A stretch of DNA of 64,000 bases from Emticicia sp. C21 (lineage in GTDB: Bacteria; Bacteroidota; Bacteroidia; Cytophagales; Spirosomataceae): positions 496,001-560,000 of the forward strand of contig NZ_QVMT01000002.1 in NCBI RefSeq assembly GCF_003418935.1. Reading direction: 5' to 3'. Position 1 is the stretch's first letter, and each line of letters opens with the position of its first letter. The notes below the pieces were generated by a model. That model was not told where the DNA came from. It searched no databases and saw only the letters and a list, made by a program, of their open reading frames with translations. Below are positions 16,331 to 25,773 of this stretch, piece after piece. The position numbers and the translations under genes were made by a program.

Positions 16331-17065
16331 TTACAAACGTATCCCAAACATAATACCATTACCATTCACAGGATTGTTATCTTTAAACATAGGTGTCATT
16401 TGATAACGGGCAAATAAAGTAAAGCTTTTGTGTCCGAGTTCCGCAGCGAAACCGTAGTGGAACTTATTCATATTGTAAGCACCGTGGTCGCGTTTGTTAC
16501 CATTTTCGCCTTTGGTTTTGGTATAGCTGTCAATTCTCGCACCACCGTATGCACCCAAACCTAATATCCATTTACTTTCTTTGAATCCAAATTGTAACAT
16601 CACCGGAATATTGAAATTGGTAATCACCAATTTAGATTTCTGCAAATCGTCTTTTACTTCTATAAAATCAGCACCTAAAGTTTGGTTAGCTAAAGTTATA
16701 TTGTCTTTTAACATATAGTTATTCCAGGCAAATTCAAATCCGGTTCCTAAAGCTACATCTACTTGTTTCCCTGTCAACAAACGATGGTTTTTCTTCCAGC
16801 TTAATCCTATATATCGAGAGTTCCAGTTATCCAATTCAGGCATATCTTTGCTGTCATAAGTATTCAACCCCAAATACAAACCGAAGTCTCTGCGAGAGAA
16901 CATATTGTATCGTCTTGGTTTTCTCTCATAATGCTCTTCTTTGTTTTCGTGGCTGTAATCTTTCTCTTTTGAAGTTCCGAAGTGGTCTTCTTCTTGTGCT
17001 GATGCTCCGAAATTTACGGTCATAGCTACGGCTAATGCGGCAATTGTTTTTACAAGCGTTTTCAT
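16331..17065 (-). CDS. Outer-membrane beta-barrel protein (PorT/OMP_b-brl-like)
   Basis: A 244-residue protein with a clear signal peptide cut after GASAQ (about residue 23), followed by a charged, Glu/His/Lys-rich linker (about 24-55). The rest consists of alternating hydrophobic strands (DFGLYLGLNTY, KLVITNFNIPVMLQFGF, KWILGLGAYGGARID, FHYGFAAELGHKSFTLFARYQMTPMF, MFGIRL) ending in a hydrophobic C-terminal strand, as in small outer-membrane barrels. Such proteins are abundant in Bacteroidota and mostly of unknown role. The charged linker is unusual and could be a periplasmic or surface tether. Single gene on the minus strand. Confidence 0.75.
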   Translation of the reverse strand: MKTLVKTIAALAVAMTVNFGASAQEEDHFGTSKEKDYSHENKEEHYERKPRRYNMFSRRDFGLYLGLNTYDSKDMPELDNWNSRYIGLSWKKNHRLLTGKQVDVALGTGFEFAWNNYMLKDNITLANQTLGADFIEVKDDLQKSKLVITNFNIPVMLQFGFKESKWILGLGAYGGARIDSYTKTKGENGNKRDHGAYNMNKFHYGFAAELGHKSFTLFARYQMTPMFKDNNPVNGNGIMFGIRL

Positions 17066-17280
17066 AATCGTAATCGTTAAAATGTTCTATTCTGGATATA
17101 TTTAGAAAAACTGCCGCGGAGTTTTTAAAAAGACTTTTTTTGTTGCTTTTCGTAAACAAGATGCAGAAAACGACAATGAGGGTTGCTTAGAAATAAAAAA
17201 TTTTTTGTGGGAATGACGAATGGTTAAAACCGACAGGCTAGCGGTCTTATAAATAGATAATAAAATAAAATTGGGAAGAC

Positions 17281-18297
17281 TTATACAAAATTCACCTCAG
17301 CATGTAGTTGAATGCCGAATTTCTCTTTGATAGAGTCCTGAATTTTTTGTGAGAGCTCTTTTATTTCATTACCATGCCCACCACCAAAGTTTACCAGTAC
17401 CAAAGCTTGCTTAGCATGCACGCCAATATTGCCAAAGCGTTGGCCTTTCCAGCCTGCTTGCTCAATCAGCCAACCTGCTGGTACTTTTACCATTAGCTCG
17501 TTAACTGGATAAGATGGAATCGTAGGAAATTGTTCTTTCAGCAAATCAAATTGTGCCTTCGGTATTTCAGGATTTTTGAAGAAACTACCTGCATTACCAA
17601 TCTCAGCAGGATTGGGCAATTTACTTTGGCGGATACTGATAACAGCCTCGCTGATAGCTTTAATACTTAACTGATTTACGCACTTTTCGGCCAGTGTGTC
17701 TTTAATAGCCCCATATTCTACATGATAGACAGGCGTTTTATTGAGTTTGAAATTGACAGTTACAATCACATAGTCACCTTTTACCGCATGTTTGAAAATA
17801 CTCTCGCGGTAGCCAAACTGACATTCTTCTTTGGTAAAGATTCTGCTTTTCCCGGTTTTTATCTCAATGGCTTCAAGGCTTTCAAATACTTCTTTTATCT
17901 CTACGCCATAAGCACCTATATTCTGCATAGGGGCAGCTCCAACCGTGCCGGGTATTAAAGATAAATTTTCAACACCTGCATAATTATGATTGACGCAATA
18001 CATTACTAAATCATGCCATACTTCTCCTGCACCGACTTTTAACCAGATATTCTGTTCGTCTTCTTTAAATTTCTCAATGCCTTTGATGGCGATTTTTATT
18101 ACAATGCCATCAAAATCCTTAGTCAACAATAGATTGCTTCCACCTCCTAAAATCAAACGGTCGATACCCTGATACTCTGGATTTTGCAGAATGTCTTGTA
18201 ATTGCTCTACATTAGACACCTCTACAAAATATTTAGCAGTGGCATCTATTCCGAATGTATTATAAGGCTTAAGCGATACGTTGGTCTGAACCGTCAT
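17281..18297 (-). CDS. murB: UDP-N-acetylmuramate dehydrogenase MurB
   Basis: A 338-residue flavoenzyme that reduces UDP-GlcNAc-enolpyruvate to UDP-MurNAc in cytoplasmic peptidoglycan synthesis. Visible signatures are YNTFGIDATA near the start, LGGGSNLLLTKDFDG for FAD binding, LSLIPGTVGAAPMQNIGAYG, the catalytic Arg in FGYRESIFK, the proton-donor Ser in GNAGSFFKNP, and a C-terminal Glu in HAEVNFV. The long form with the YRES segment is the E. coli (type I) class. I start at the ATG at 18297 (MTVQTNVSLK); an in-frame extension of 25 residues exists but is hydrophobic and not family-like. Confidence 0.96.
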   Translation of the reverse strand: MTVQTNVSLKPYNTFGIDATAKYFVEVSNVEQLQDILQNPEYQGIDRLILGGGSNLLLTKDFDGIVIKIAIKGIEKFKEDEQNIWLKVGAGEVWHDLVMYCVNHNYAGVENLSLIPGTVGAAPMQNIGAYGVEIKEVFESLEAIEIKTGKSRIFTKEECQFGYRESIFKHAVKGDYVIVTVNFKLNKTPVYHVEYGAIKDTLAEKCVNQLSIKAISEAVISIRQSKLPNPAEIGNAGSFFKNPEIPKAQFDLLKEQFPTIPSYPVNELMVKVPAGWLIEQAGWKGQRFGNIGVHAKQALVLVNFGGGHGNEIKELSQKIQDSIKEKFGIQLHAEVNFV

Positions 18298-18877
18298 TGA
18301 GAAGAGGATTGTTAATTCAAGATGGTGCAAATTTAGTGTTTTTTGAGTCAAGTAAAGCAAAGCATAAACCAAATTACTTTTGCAACCCTTCGCTTAAGTG
18401 TAATTATCCACTCAAACTGAATTTTTTTCTCCTGGTAAAGGCCTGATTGTAAGAAAGTTATTCTCTTTTAAGGGCTAATCGACCAAAAAATTCTTAAAAT
18501 CTCTTTCATCGTTTATATTTTTTATGAGAAATATGCTATATTTGCATCATCTATTCAAGCTTACTCTTAATGTGTTTGTTTTTACAAAGCATCATTTGAC
18601 CCTATCTATAAACTTTTATTGTTTTTCTGCCACCTATCTATTTTTATCTAATTGTAAAGAATCAAAGGGTATTCTATTTTTAATAGATAATTTTTATTAT
18701 TTAATCTGCTGATTATCAGGAGTTTGCACTTTCTTGCTTGGCAATGCTTGTTTTTGCTACAAAAAAACTTTTGCACTTTTCCCATTTCAAACTACTTTTA
18801 CGTAAAAATGAGAAAACCATAGGTTTATCTTTATTTTGAGTATAAAAAATTCTACTAATCATCTAATCAATGATATA
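18298..18877. other. Gene-free region between divergent murB and sucD
   Basis: 580 bp. It holds the sucD promoter (18770-18800) and an exact -7-like box TATATTTG at 18537-18544 with no good -33 partner. No credible protein is encoded; a 62-codon frame at 18524-18712 has no family features. If the box at 18537 is active it would give a leader of over 300 bases or a short untranslated RNA. Confidence 0.5.
18770..18800 (+). promoter_or_regulatory. sucD promoter
   Basis: TTTG (18770-18773), exactly 19 bases, then TACTTTTA (18793-18800), one change from TAnnTTTG. The predicted leader is about 70 bases. Confidence 0.65.
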
Positions 18878-19753
18878 ATGAGCGTTCTAGTCAATAAAAA
18901 TTCTAAAATAATTGTACAAGGTTTCACTGGCTCTGAAGGAACTTTCCATGCCGGACAAATGATTGAATACGGTTCTAATGTAGTAGGTGGCGTAACTCCT
19001 GGAAAAGGTGGCCAGCAACACTTAGACAGACCGGTATTCAACACGGTTGAACAAGCAGTATTAGCAACAGGAGCAGATGTTTCAATTATTTTTGTGCCAC
19101 CGGCTTTCGCAGCAGATGCTATTATGGAAGCGGCTGATGGAGGTATCAAAGTAATCGTTTGTATTACTGAAGGTATCCCTACCAAAGACATGGTTGTGGC
19201 AAAATCCTATATCCAAGGCAAGAACGTTCGTTTAATTGGCCCTAACTGTCCGGGTGTTATCACAGCAGAAGAATGTAAAGTAGGGATCATGCCAGGCTTT
19301 ATCTTCAAAAAAGGAACTATCGGTGTGGTGTCAAAATCAGGTACCCTTACATATGAAGCGGTTGACCAGTTGACTAAAGCAGGTTTAGGACAAACAACAG
19401 CTATTGGTATTGGTGGTGACCCGATCATTGGTACTACTACCAAAGAAGCAGTAGAACTATTGATGAATGACCCTGAAACTGAAGGTATTGTAATGATTGG
19501 TGAGATTGGTGGTGGTATGGAAGCAGAAGCAGCTCACTGGATTAAAGAACATGGTACTAAACCGGTTGTAGGTTTCATTGCAGGTCAGACCGCCCCTAAA
19601 GGTCGTCGTATGGGTCATGCAGGAGCTATTATCGGTGGTGCTGATGATACTGCCGCCGCCAAAATGAAAATCATGGCTGAGTGTGGTATTCATGTAGTAG
19701 CTTCTCCGGCTGATATTGGTGCTACTATGCTAAAAGCCCTTGGTAAAGCATAA
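18878..19753 (+). CDS. sucD: Succinyl-CoA synthetase alpha subunit
   Basis: A 291-residue protein, the normal family length. It has the CoA-binding fold at the N-terminus ([16 protein letters not shown], then [11 protein letters not shown]), [10 protein letters not shown], and the phosphorylated His247 in the GHAGAIIGG loop. It couples succinyl-CoA cleavage to NTP synthesis in the TCA cycle as an alpha/beta complex. The beta subunit gene (sucC) is not adjacent, which is common in Bacteroidota. I choose the ATG at 18878; an earlier TTG at 18836 would add 14 residues not seen in the family. A strong terminator follows. Confidence 0.97.
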   Translation: MSVLVNKNSKIIVQGFTGSEGTFHAGQMIEYGSNVVGGVTPGKGGQQHLDRPVFNTVEQAVLATGADVSIIFVPPAFAADAIMEAADGGIKVIVCITEGIPTKDMVVAKSYIQGKNVRLIGPNCPGVITAEECKVGIMPGFIFKKGTIGVVSKSGTLTYEAVDQLTKAGLGQTTAIGIGGDPIIGTTTKEAVELLMNDPETEGIVMIGEIGGGMEAEAAHWIKEHGTKPVVGFIAGQTAPKGRRMGHAGAIIGGADDTAAAKMKIMAECGIHVVASPADIGATMLKALGKA

Positions 19754-19776
19754 TTGAAAAATTTTATATAGATGAT

Positions 19777-19808
19777 AAAGGTCAGATGTGAAAATCTGAC
19801 CTTTTTTT
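19777..19808 (+). terminator. sucD terminator
   Basis: AAAGGTCAGAT (19777-19787) and ATCTGACCTTT (19794-19804) form an 11-bp stem with a 6-base loop, followed by T residues to 19808. Confidence 0.92.
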
Positions 19809-19840
19809 GTTAATTTCGCGCAAAAATTCTGCTTAATAGA

Positions 19841-20995
19841 TTGAAAAAAGGCCTTTATATACTTTTCCTGTTGATTTCCTTTCATTCGTTTGCTGGAACT
19901 GTTGGGCCAAACGGAGGGTATTACTTAGTACATGATTATCATGACGACTGGCAGGTATATAGCGATCGCATGAAAGCCTACGTACCTTATATTGCCGAGC
20001 AGCACGTCAATTACCCCTCTCATACCGTATTCTGTGATATCGAAAGTAACCGTGGCTATAGCTTATTGGTACATGCCCAAAAAGAAGACAACTTCTTGTT
20101 TATCAATGGCTCGTTACGCCAGAAGATTCCCAGCAACCAGTGGATTGTATTGAATATTGATAGTTTATATAAGGTATACGAGCAACCGCAGATTTATATT
20201 ACTTTATATGGTTCGCCAAATATCGAAGATAAAAAGCTGTATTTAGGCCATAAACGCCAATTGAACCAAAAACCGATTGTTCTGGCCGAATCAAGCATTA
20301 AAGCTCAACCCCGCACACCTACTCCCTACAAAAACTATTTTGTGTTGGTGTCGATGTTTATCCTTGTCGTCTTTACTTACTTATCAAACTCTTATGTAAG
20401 AGCCTTTGAACGATATTATAACCTGCGTGATTTGTTCAATACATTAGTCCGGGATCAATCTTTTCTTATCAATAAGCCATTGAGCCGGATGAATATTATG
20501 TTTATTGTGATGTTGGCTATGATTATGAGTTTCTTCTGTATGTTGTTACAGAGTAAAGGGATTTATGTTTTTGGTGCGAGAACATTTCTGCAAGAAGGTG
20601 AAACGCTGGGCGTATTGGCCTCTAACTATTTCAGGATATGCCTGGCCGTATTTATGGCGCTCATTTTCAAATATTTCTTTATCAGCCTTATCGGGCAGTT
20701 GTTTAACCTTGAAAAAGTAGTCGATTTACACTATTTCAAAATTATACAATCCTCTATTATTTTCTATACTTTTCTTGTGCTGGCATTGTTGGTTTTGTTT
20801 TTAGAATATTTCCCGGTAGATTTTAACTGGACAGCCTATCTCTTTACGCCAATTATTTTGTTTTACCTTATAAGGTTCCTTATCCTGTATTTTACGATAA
20901 ATAGAAGTGTACCTATACAAAGTCTTTATTTAATTTCGTACCTTTGCATCGTAGAACTGTTGCCTATTATACTCGGAATCAGATTCGCTATTTAA
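19841..20995 (+). CDS. DUF4271-type membrane protein upstream of hemD
   Basis: A 384-residue protein with a signal peptide (cut near SFAG, residue 19), an extracytoplasmic domain to about residue 160, then six or seven membrane helices from about 165 to 380. This domain plan, and the position directly before a uroporphyrinogen-III synthase-like gene, match the DUF4271 family, which is restricted to Bacteroidota and has no established function. The start is TTG at 19841: a stop lies in frame at 19811, no ATG precedes the signal peptide, and the first internal ATG would remove it. It is 89 bp upstream of hemD and probably in one operon with it. Confidence 0.75.
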   Translation: MKKGLYILFLLISFHSFAGTVGPNGGYYLVHDYHDDWQVYSDRMKAYVPYIAEQHVNYPSHTVFCDIESNRGYSLLVHAQKEDNFLFINGSLRQKIPSNQWIVLNIDSLYKVYEQPQIYITLYGSPNIEDKKLYLGHKRQLNQKPIVLAESSIKAQPRTPTPYKNYFVLVSMFILVVFTYLSNSYVRAFERYYNLRDLFNTLVRDQSFLINKPLSRMNIMFIVMLAMIMSFFCMLLQSKGIYVFGARTFLQEGETLGVLASNYFRICLAVFMALIFKYFFISLIGQLFNLEKVVDLHYFKIIQSSIIFYTFLVLALLVLFLEYFPVDFNWTAYLFTPIILFYLIRFLILYFTINRSVPIQSLYLISYLCIVELLPIILGIRFAI

Positions 20996-21084
20996 TTGTT
21001 AGGAATATAATAGACGAAATAGCTAAATTATTGTTGAAAATTAATATCAGAAATAAACTCTGTACTTGAAACCCCGCAATTTGG

Positions 21085-21873
21085 ATGAGTGAAATGACAG
21101 ATAAACTTCTTCAAGAACGCCTCCGTAAAGTTGAGAGCATTTTAGTAACACAGGCCAGACCAACTGACGAAAAGTCTCCCTACTTTGAATTAGCCAAGAA
21201 ATACAACCTCAAAGTAGACTTTCGCCCTTTTATTGAGGTCAAAGGCCTGGACCATCGCGATTTTCGTCGCCAGAAAGTGGATATTTTAGCCCATACAGCT
21301 ATTATCCTGACTAGCCGGAATGCGGTAGACAATTTTTTCAGAATAGCCAAAGAATTACGCATCGAAATACCGATTGATATGAAGTATTTCTGTATTTCGG
21401 AGCAAACGGCTAATTATCTACAGAAATATATAGTTATCAGAAAACGTAAAATCTTTGTAGGACAAAAAACAGCTGCTGACTTAGAAGCCCTGATTCTGAA
21501 ACACAAAAGCGAAAAGTTCCTGTTTCCGTGCTCAAACATTAGAAGCAACGAGATTCCGAATCTCATGAATCGCAATGATCTTCATTTAACAGAAGCTATT
21601 ATGTATGAAACTGTACCTGCTGATTTATCTGATCTGACAGAAGTTTTCTACGATATTATTTGTTTCTATAGTCCATCAGGAATTACGTCTCTGGACTCCA
21701 ATTTTCCGAACTGGCAGCAGAACAATACCCGATTGGCAGCCTTTGGCCCAACAACTGCCAAAGCCATTCGTGATGCAGGTTATATCCTCGATATAGAAGC
21801 GCCACTGCCCAATGCTCCATCCATGACCGGAGCGCTGGAACTCTACATCAAAAAAGCAAATCATCTTTCATAG
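21085..21873 (+). CDS. hemD: Uroporphyrinogen-III synthase-like protein HemD
   Basis: A 262-residue protein of the HEM4 fold: ILVTQARPTD near residue 20, ILTSRNAVDNFF near 73, FLFPCSNIRSNEIP near 148, then YDIICFYSPSGITSL and LAAFGPTTAKAIRDAGY. The enzyme closes hydroxymethylbilane with ring-D inversion to make uroporphyrinogen III, for heme. The family is very divergent in sequence, so activity is inferred from fold motifs. In Cytophagales this gene commonly lies beside gliding/T9SS genes and DUF4271, as here. It is followed by a strong terminator, which separates it from the secretion genes. Confidence 0.85.
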   Translation: MSEMTDKLLQERLRKVESILVTQARPTDEKSPYFELAKKYNLKVDFRPFIEVKGLDHRDFRRQKVDILAHTAIILTSRNAVDNFFRIAKELRIEIPIDMKYFCISEQTANYLQKYIVIRKRKIFVGQKTAADLEALILKHKSEKFLFPCSNIRSNEIPNLMNRNDLHLTEAIMYETVPADLSDLTEVFYDIICFYSPSGITSLDSNFPNWQQNNTRLAAFGPTTAKAIRDAGYILDIEAPLPNAPSMTGALELYIKKANHLS

Positions 21874-21879
21874 AATTTA

Positions 21880-21913
21880 TTAGGCTAAACCACAAGTTTA
21901 GCCTAATTTTTTT
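21880..21913 (+). terminator. hemD terminator
   Basis: TTAGGCTAAAC (21880-21890) and GTTTAGCCTAA (21896-21906) with a 5-base loop, followed by seven T. Confidence 0.92.
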
Positions 21914-21941
21914 CGTTATAATATTACAAATAGTATTTTTG
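21911..21941 (+). promoter_or_regulatory. Putative promoter of the PorP/SprF gene
   Basis: TTTC (21911-21914), 19 bases, then TATTTTTG (21934-21941), an exact -7 match. The -33 box differs by one base from TTTG and overlaps the hemD terminator T-run. Confidence 0.5.
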
Positions 21942-21982
21942 CTTATATTGCTCAAGGAAAAACAGAAGACCCCTGGCCTACT

Positions 21983-22933
21983 ATGAAAAAATTTTACATT
22001 GTAATATTGTCTTTGACATTTTTTACTGCTTCAGCTCAACAAGATACGCAATTCAGTCATTATTACTTTAATCAGTTATTCTTCAATCCGGCTACTGCTG
22101 GTTCAGAGAATGTTACGCGCTTTCAGGCTCTCTACAGAACACAATATACAGGCTATCAAAGTACGTTCGATGATGGAGGTGCTCCGGTATCACAGGTAAT
22201 ATCTGCAAATATGCCCTTAAGAATGATTAAAAGTGGGGTAGGGCTTACATTCGTAAACGATAAAATAGGGTCGAGTATCCAGAGAGATTTAAAACTATCT
22301 TATGCTTATCATATTCCGGTAGGAGGAAGCCAGTTGGCGATAGGTGTAAACGGTGGACTTTATACCAGAGGGATAGATTATGGACGTCTGCGCCCAAGAG
22401 ATGAAAATGACCCACTTCTGGGTACAGGAGTAATAAGCCAATCATCGCTTGATTTAGGAGCAGGGGCTTATTTCTATAATCCAAGTTATTCAATAGGTTT
22501 ATCAGTCAATCACCTCAATGAACCTAAATTTTCGCTTGCCTCTACAGGTGCAACTAACGTGCTAGACCGTAGTGCGTATCTCACAGGAACTATGTTATTT
22601 GGAGTATCGTATATGATTGATGTAAGCCCGATGTTCATCTTAAGCTCAAATCTAAGTAATATGAGTATTACGAGCTTCTCAGCGGGTGCAATTGCTACCT
22701 ATGACAATACCTATTATTTAGGGGCTAGCTATCGTGTGGGCGATGCCGTGACAGCCCTTTTAGGAGCTAATATTTTAAACGGAAGCCTAAGAGTCGGCTA
22801 TGCTATAGACGTAATCGTTGGTGGAGCACAGGCAAAGAGTGCTACTACTCATGAAGTAATGCTTAGCTATGCCTTATCGCCGCCACGTGCAGGTAAAAAA
22901 TCAATTATCCGCACACCAAGATACAGATACTGA
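21983..22933 (+). CDS. PorP/SprF family type IX secretion membrane protein
   Basis: A 316-residue protein with a signal peptide (cut after TASA, residue 18). The next residues, QQDTQFSHYYFNQLFFNPATAGS, are the hallmark of the PorP/SprF family. The rest is an outer-membrane barrel with repeated SYRVGDAVTALLGANI-type strands. Family members sit in the outer membrane and partner with T9SS components or with secreted adhesins such as SprB. Its position 526 bp before gldK supports a link to the core machine (PorP role), but a SprF-like partner role cannot be excluded, so no symbol is given. Confidence 0.9.
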   Translation: MKKFYIVILSLTFFTASAQQDTQFSHYYFNQLFFNPATAGSENVTRFQALYRTQYTGYQSTFDDGGAPVSQVISANMPLRMIKSGVGLTFVNDKIGSSIQRDLKLSYAYHIPVGGSQLAIGVNGGLYTRGIDYGRLRPRDENDPLLGTGVISQSSLDLGAGAYFYNPSYSIGLSVNHLNEPKFSLASTGATNVLDRSAYLTGTMLFGVSYMIDVSPMFILSSNLSNMSITSFSAGAIATYDNTYYLGASYRVGDAVTALLGANILNGSLRVGYAIDVIVGGAQAKSATTHEVMLSYALSPPRAGKKSIIRTPRYRY

Positions 22934-23459
22934 TATGATTTGATAATCAGGGCGATAGAGGGATTTTTTAAAAATTAAGGTTAAATGACTCTTAATTTTT
23001 TAATGATAAATTTTAACTGTTTTTTAGACAATTATTGTAACTTAGTTGCCTAATTGAGAATAAAGAGTAAATATTTTTGGTAAGGAAAAATTTTAAAGTT
23101 TAATCAGGAAAAAACGCTATTGGTGAATAAGAATAAATTTGTCTTCTTATTCCGCAACTCTCAGATTATCATTTTGGCACAATATATGCCGTTTAATAAT
23201 AAAATGAGACACGTCTTCTCTTTTCTTGAGTGATTGATTAATTTTCAATACAGGCTTGTAAAATTACCCGAATCGGTTCAATATTTGATTAAATTGGCGT
23301 CTTTTGGCTTAATAATTGCTATAGAAGTGGAGTGCTACCCAAAAAATCCAATTTTTTTCATAACTTTGTCTATTAATACAATAATGTTTTCATAAGCCTC
23401 GTTTTTACAACAAATAGAGTAAGTACCCCAAAATATAGATTATTAACTTGTTTTACGCT
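22934..23459. other. Gene-free region before gldK
   Basis: 526 bp, AT-rich, without a credible reading frame. An exact -7-type box, TAACTTTG, lies at 23361-23368, about 90 bases before the gldK start, without a clear -33. No terminator was seen after the PorP/SprF gene, so read-through into gldK is possible. Confidence 0.5.
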
Positions 23460-24554
23460 ATGAACAAGCAAATGCTTAAGACCGTATTTAAAAGTCTGTT
23501 AATCGTTGCCCCAATTATTATAATGCAAGGTTGTGGTTCTGGTAAGAGCCCACTTGGTGGTTTATTTGGTGGAAAGAAAGGAAAAGAAGGTAGTAGTAAA
23601 GTAGCTGGAGCTGACGGTATCCGCAATGGGCAAATTAATGCTTTTGCTCGTAAAGGTTACAAGCAGGTATCTCCTGATGGTATGGTTCTGATTCCCTCGG
23701 GGTCTTTAATGATGGGACAAGCAGATGAAGATGTAATGTCGGCGCGTGTTTCAATGAACAAAAGAGTAACGATTGTGCCTTTCTACATGGACGACACAGA
23801 GATTACTAATCATGAGTATCGTCAGTTTGTAGATCGTATGGTTGAAGACTCGGTTTCGGTACTTGGCGAAGAATTTATCATGTCTCAGTTGTATCCTGAT
23901 ACATCTGTTTGGACAAAAGATTTTACTTATCATAACGGCGACCAGATGACAGAGTATTATTACTCGTCTCCTGCATTCGATATGTACCCTGTAGTAGGTG
24001 TAAGCTGGGATGCCGCTAAATATTTCTGCAAATGGCGTTCACAATTATATAATACTTACTTAACAGAACACAAATCTTTCCGTTCTCCACGTTATCGTTT
24101 ACCTTCAGAAGCTGAATGGGAGTGGGCAGCACGTGGTGGAAAAGAGGGTGCTAAATATCCTTGGGGTAACCCTTACGTAGCCAATGGCAAAGGTTGTTTC
24201 CTTGCCAACTTCAAACCATACCGTGGTAACTACCGTGCGGATGGTTATCCTTACACGGCTCCTTCAAATGCCTTTAATCCGAATGATTATGGTTTATACA
24301 ACATGGCAGGCAACGTAGCTGAATGGTGCGAAGATGCTTATGCAGAATCTTATATGCCTGTTACCTGGGACTTGAACCCTGTATATAATGACGAAAATGA
24401 ACCACGAAAAGTAATTAAAGGTGGCTCGTGGAAAGACGTAGCATACTTCTTGGAAACAGGTACCAATACTTACGAATATCGTAACGAACGTCGCTCATAT
24501 ATCGGTTTCCGTTGTGTAATGGACCGTTTAGGAAGCGTTCCGGGAAGAGAATAA
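23460..24554 (+). CDS. gldK: Gliding motility / T9SS lipoprotein GldK
   Basis: A 364-residue lipoprotein (lipobox IMQGC, Cys near 25) with a Gly/Lys-rich linker and then an FGE-sulfatase (formylglycine-generating enzyme-like) domain from about 60: MVLIPSGSLMMG, YMDDTEITNHEYRQFV, PVVGVSWDAAKYFCKWRS, YRLPSEAEWEWAARGG, NMAGNVAEWCEDAY, VIKGGSWKD, RSYIGFRCV. GldK/PorK forms the periplasmic ring with GldN/PorN below the outer membrane. The order of the following genes (L, M, N) supports GldK rather than its paralogue GldJ. ATG at 23460 is preferred to the upstream TTG at 23448. A 304-bp gap with a strong hairpin separates it from gldL. Confidence 0.95.
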   Translation: MNKQMLKTVFKSLLIVAPIIIMQGCGSGKSPLGGLFGGKKGKEGSSKVAGADGIRNGQINAFARKGYKQVSPDGMVLIPSGSLMMGQADEDVMSARVSMNKRVTIVPFYMDDTEITNHEYRQFVDRMVEDSVSVLGEEFIMSQLYPDTSVWTKDFTYHNGDQMTEYYYSSPAFDMYPVVGVSWDAAKYFCKWRSQLYNTYLTEHKSFRSPRYRLPSEAEWEWAARGGKEGAKYPWGNPYVANGKGCFLANFKPYRGNYRADGYPYTAPSNAFNPNDYGLYNMAGNVAEWCEDAYAESYMPVTWDLNPVYNDENEPRKVIKGGSWKDVAYFLETGTNTYEYRNERRSYIGFRCVMDRLGSVPGRE

Positions 24555-24569
24555 TATGGAATCTATGCA

Positions 24570-24626
24570 TTGCGAAGTATGAAGAGCAAGTGTTCGTTTA
24601 AGAATGCTATCCTTCATATTTCGCAA
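24570..24626. repeat. Long hairpin between gldK and gldL
   Basis: TTGCGAAGTATGAAG (24570-24584) and CTTCATATTTCGCAA (24612-24626) form a continuous 15-bp stem with one GU pair. The 27-base loop can add AGCA/TGCT. Only TTCTTTT follows, so it may be a partial terminator or an RNA-processing/stability element that tunes gldK against gldL. Confidence 0.7.
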
Positions 24627-24753
24627 TTCTTTTAGATAGAAGCTTGTTAGCTGATAGTTTTTACCCAATAGAATATTCGTCATAGCGGTTAGATTATTTA
24701 AAATCACTGATCGATAAAATTTCAGACAAATTCTACCGTTATAATCCATAAAA

Positions 24754-24761
24754 TAAATTTG
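24754..24761 (+). promoter_or_regulatory. Possible -7 box for gldLMN
   Basis: TAAATTTG is an exact TAnnTTTG about 98 bases before the gldL start and downstream of the hairpin. No clear TTTG stands 19 to 21 bases upstream, so this is a weak call; it would allow gldLMN transcription separate from gldK. Confidence 0.35.
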
Positions 24762-24858
24762 TTGCTTTAATTTTTAATTAGAACAACAAATTCTTTATTT
24801 CGTGTCTTAATAACCTTTTTATAGATCTTATAATAAAACTCTTAATTTATTTAAACAA

Positions 24859-25671
24859 ATGGCAGCAAAGAAAAGTACAAACTTCTTTTGGGATAGATTC
24901 ATACCAACAATTTATGCATTGGGTGCGGCGGTTGTAATCTTGGGTGCGATGGGTAAAATCATGCACTATGAGGCCCTTGCATTTATGCTTCCCATCGGAT
25001 TAGCAACTGAAGCAGTAATCTTTATCCTATACGCAATCCAGTCATTCCTTTTCCCTCCGGTAGATTATCAATGGGAAAGAGCTTACCCTGAACTAGCTGA
25101 TGATTATACAGGCGAACCTGTAAAAAGAAATATCGCGCCAACCCAAGGTGCAGGCTTAACAGCGAAAATGGACGATATGTTGGCAAATGCTAAAATCAGC
25201 CCGGATATTTTTGATAACCTTAAATCAGGTATCCAAAGCTTAACTGGTCAGGTAGCTAAAATGTCAGATTTGAGCGATGCTACTGTAGCAACCAGCGAAT
25301 ATGCTAAAAATGTAAAAACTGCATCAAATCAGGTAACTGCGATGAACAGTGCGTATGGTACAGCTGTAACAGCGATGAATAGCATGGCAGATGCGACTAA
25401 AGATGCACAGGAATACAGAGCGCAATTTGGTAAAATTACGCAAAACATGGGTGCGTTAAATGCTGTATACGAGTTAGAATTACAAGATACTAACAAGCAC
25501 CTGAAAGCAATGAACGCTTTCTATAGCAACTTAACTACTGCAATGCAGGATATGGCTGAAGCCTCTAAGGAAACACAACAATTTAAGTCAGAAATGTCTA
25601 AATTGACTAATAACCTTAGCTCGTTGAATAACGTTTACGGCAGTATGTTATCAGCTATGAGAGGTAACTAA
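24859..25671 (+). CDS. gldL: T9SS/gliding motor protein GldL
   Basis: A 270-residue protein. Two membrane helices (about 14-34 and 40-60), with charged residues inside the membrane region (Lys near 34, His/Glu near 37-39, Glu near 54), are the proton-channel core of the GldL5-GldM2 rotary motor. The cytoplasmic part is long, helical and repetitive: three similar units of the type TAMNSMADATKDAQEY / TAMQDMAEASKETQQF and MGALNAVYELEL / LSSLNNVYGSML can be aligned by eye. In known systems GldL converts the proton-motive force into rotation that drives secretion and gliding. It is followed by gldM after 102 bp. Confidence 0.96.
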   Translation: MAAKKSTNFFWDRFIPTIYALGAAVVILGAMGKIMHYEALAFMLPIGLATEAVIFILYAIQSFLFPPVDYQWERAYPELADDYTGEPVKRNIAPTQGAGLTAKMDDMLANAKISPDIFDNLKSGIQSLTGQVAKMSDLSDATVATSEYAKNVKTASNQVTAMNSAYGTAVTAMNSMADATKDAQEYRAQFGKITQNMGALNAVYELELQDTNKHLKAMNAFYSNLTTAMQDMAEASKETQQFKSEMSKLTNNLSSLNNVYGSMLSAMRGN

Positions 25672-25773
25672 TTAGTTATCTGTTTTTCTCTCATAAAGTT
25701 TTGGAACTATTATTGAGAGATATAAAACAACCTAAATTAAAATTTTTACTAACCGTATAATACTACTATATAT

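Noticed and set aside
18524-18712. 62-residue frame before sucD
   Set aside because: Starts upstream of the only nearby -7 box, composition is that of random AT-rich DNA, no motif.
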